Shown: piece after piece, positions 13,596 to 14,241 of the stretch | Position numbering within the stretch: the first letter of the stretch is position 1 | How the letters are laid out: each line of letters begins with the position of its first letter | Assembly (NCBI GenBank): GCA_903930665.1 | Contig: CAIYZI010000484.1 | Coordinates: forward strand, 1-14,241 | Reading direction: 5' to 3' | DNA: 14,241 nt | DNA from: an uncultured beta proteobacterium | GTDB lineage: Bacteria; Pseudomonadota; Gammaproteobacteria; Burkholderiales; Burkholderiaceae | Program-made: the position numbers and the translations under genes | Notes under the pieces: model-generated | What the model was told of the DNA's origin: nothing | The model's input: only the letters and a program-made list of their open reading frames with translations | Databases searched by the model: none

Positions 13596-14241
13596 GAAAA
13601 TTCTTAATTCCCCTCATTTGCTTTTTCTTTGCAATTCATCAAATTGATGCAAGGGCGCAGACATATGCTTCAGGAGCTTGTGCGCCAATCCCTAACTCTC
13701 AAACTTGCGCTGATGCAACACCTTGTAAGACTGATAGTAGTGGTCAGACAATTTGTTTGGCAGGAGCCTCCAAGCCAAATGGTGCATTGTCAGTCACTCA
13801 ATCCTGTTGGCAATACAACTATCAATATGCTTGTAGTGGTGGCGGCACTGATAGCTGTACGTCGTATGAAAATAATTCAGCTTGCTCAGTTTCAGCTTCC
13901 ACTTGCAGCTCTACCGTGCCTGAGACTGGTAATTGCGCCCAATGGCTCTATACCTACTCTTGTCAAACTGCGGCGGCTCAAACAACAAAACAAACAGTTT
14001 GTAGCTCATCGTCAAACCTTTTTAATACGGCGCTTACTCCAACCCCTTCGGTTACGAATGGAAATGCTGTAAAGGTCGCTGTGGCCAATGCAATTGCTCA
14101 GCAAACACAGGTCTACGGGCAAGGTGTAAACACCATCTTTAATGGCGTTTCTGAAAATTGCCATAAAGGTTATTTTGGGCTTCAAAATTGTTGCAGCGCA
14201 ACGCCTAGTGCTGCACAATCTAACTCAGCCGTCCTTGGAAC
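13592..14241 (+). CDS. traN: TraN-type mating-pair stabilisation protein, N-terminal part (runs off window)
   Basis: The reading frame is open from the ATG at 13592 to the window end (216 codons visible). It overlaps the preceding stop (ATGA) and has AGGGG at 13580-13584 as ribosome site. The signal peptide reads MRKFLIPLICFFFAIHQIDA then RAQ. The mature part shows the TraN cysteine pattern: SCWQYNYQYAC, then C-x6-AC, C-x4-C, GNCAQWLYTYSC, and later ENCHKGYFGLQNCC. In F-type systems, TraN is an outer-membrane adhesin that stabilises mating pairs and sets recipient preference. Here the family's central cysteine region begins only about 20 residues after the signal peptide, while TraN usually has a long N-terminal part, suggesting that part is supplied by the preceding gene. 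Confidence 0.75.
   Translation, partial: MRKFLIPLICFFFAIHQIDARAQTYASGACAPIPNSQTCADATPCKTDSSGQTICLAGASKPNGALSVTQSCWQYNYQYACSGGGTDSCTSYENNSACSVSASTCSSTVPETGNCAQWLYTYSCQTAAAQTTKQTVCSSSSNLFNTALTPTPSVTNGNAVKVAVANAIAQQTQVYGQGVNTIFNGVSENCHKGYFGLQNCCSATPSAAQSNSAVLG

Noticed and set aside
13580..13600. Frameshift splitting one TraN gene
   Set aside because: The second frame begins with its own ATG, an AGGGG ribosome site and a complete signal peptide, so it is an independent gene rather than a sequencing or mutational frameshift. Fission in the past remains possible.
13629..14072. 147-residue + strand reading frame near the right end
   Set aside because: It is in another frame inside the TraN-type gene, which starts at 13592 with a good ribosome site, a signal peptide and family cysteine motifs. 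The alternative product has no coherent features.

Overview
The window is one dense, single-strand stretch of a conjugative element (plasmid or integrative conjugative element). Every gene I can support lies on the + strand. Most junctions either overlap (ATGA, TAATG, ATGCTAA) or are separated by a few bases. The landmark genes are the F-type type IV secretion (mating-pair formation) genes traF, traH and traG, with a TraN-type cysteine-rich outer-membrane protein at the far end. The host is a Gram-negative bacterium: there are many Sec signal peptides, a periplasmic thioredoxin-fold protein and an outer-membrane adhesin. The DNA looks moderately A+T-rich by eye. A low-GC betaproteobacterium such as a Polynucleobacter-like Burkholderiales is possible, but this is a weak guess because nothing chromosomal is present.

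Block 1 (1-5309) holds the 3' end of traF, then complete traH and traG in the order known from F-type and SXT/R391-type elements. Block 2 (5354-6114) holds a 93-residue membrane protein in the position where F-type elements carry entry-exclusion genes. It is followed by a small protein made of three helix-turn-helix units. An intrinsic terminator at 6121-6144 closes this block.

Block 3 (from about 6196 to the window end) appears to be a second operon. It begins with an extended -10 promoter and a perfect 7-1-7 palindrome over the expected transcription start. It encodes, in order: a small secreted protein with an internal duplication; a PilB/GspE-family ATPase; a DsbA-like protein whose active site is CPYS rather than CxxC; an unrecognised cytoplasmic protein; two small membrane proteins (the first DUF5658-like); a periplasmic Sel1-repeat protein; an unrecognised periplasmic protein; a 798-residue exported protein with about 20 cysteine-paired repeats; and a TraN-type protein that runs off the window.

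The likely division of labour is that TraF, TraH and TraG help assemble the pilus and mating channel and stabilise mating pairs. The second operon seems to supply a cell-surface, disulfide-rich contact apparatus plus an extra secretion-type ATPase that classical F-type systems lack. The most interesting points are that ATPase, the repeat adhesin with mosaic DNA identity between non-adjacent repeats, the apparent division of TraN over two genes, the monothiol thioredoxin-fold protein, and the triple-HTH regulator next to a palindromic candidate operator.
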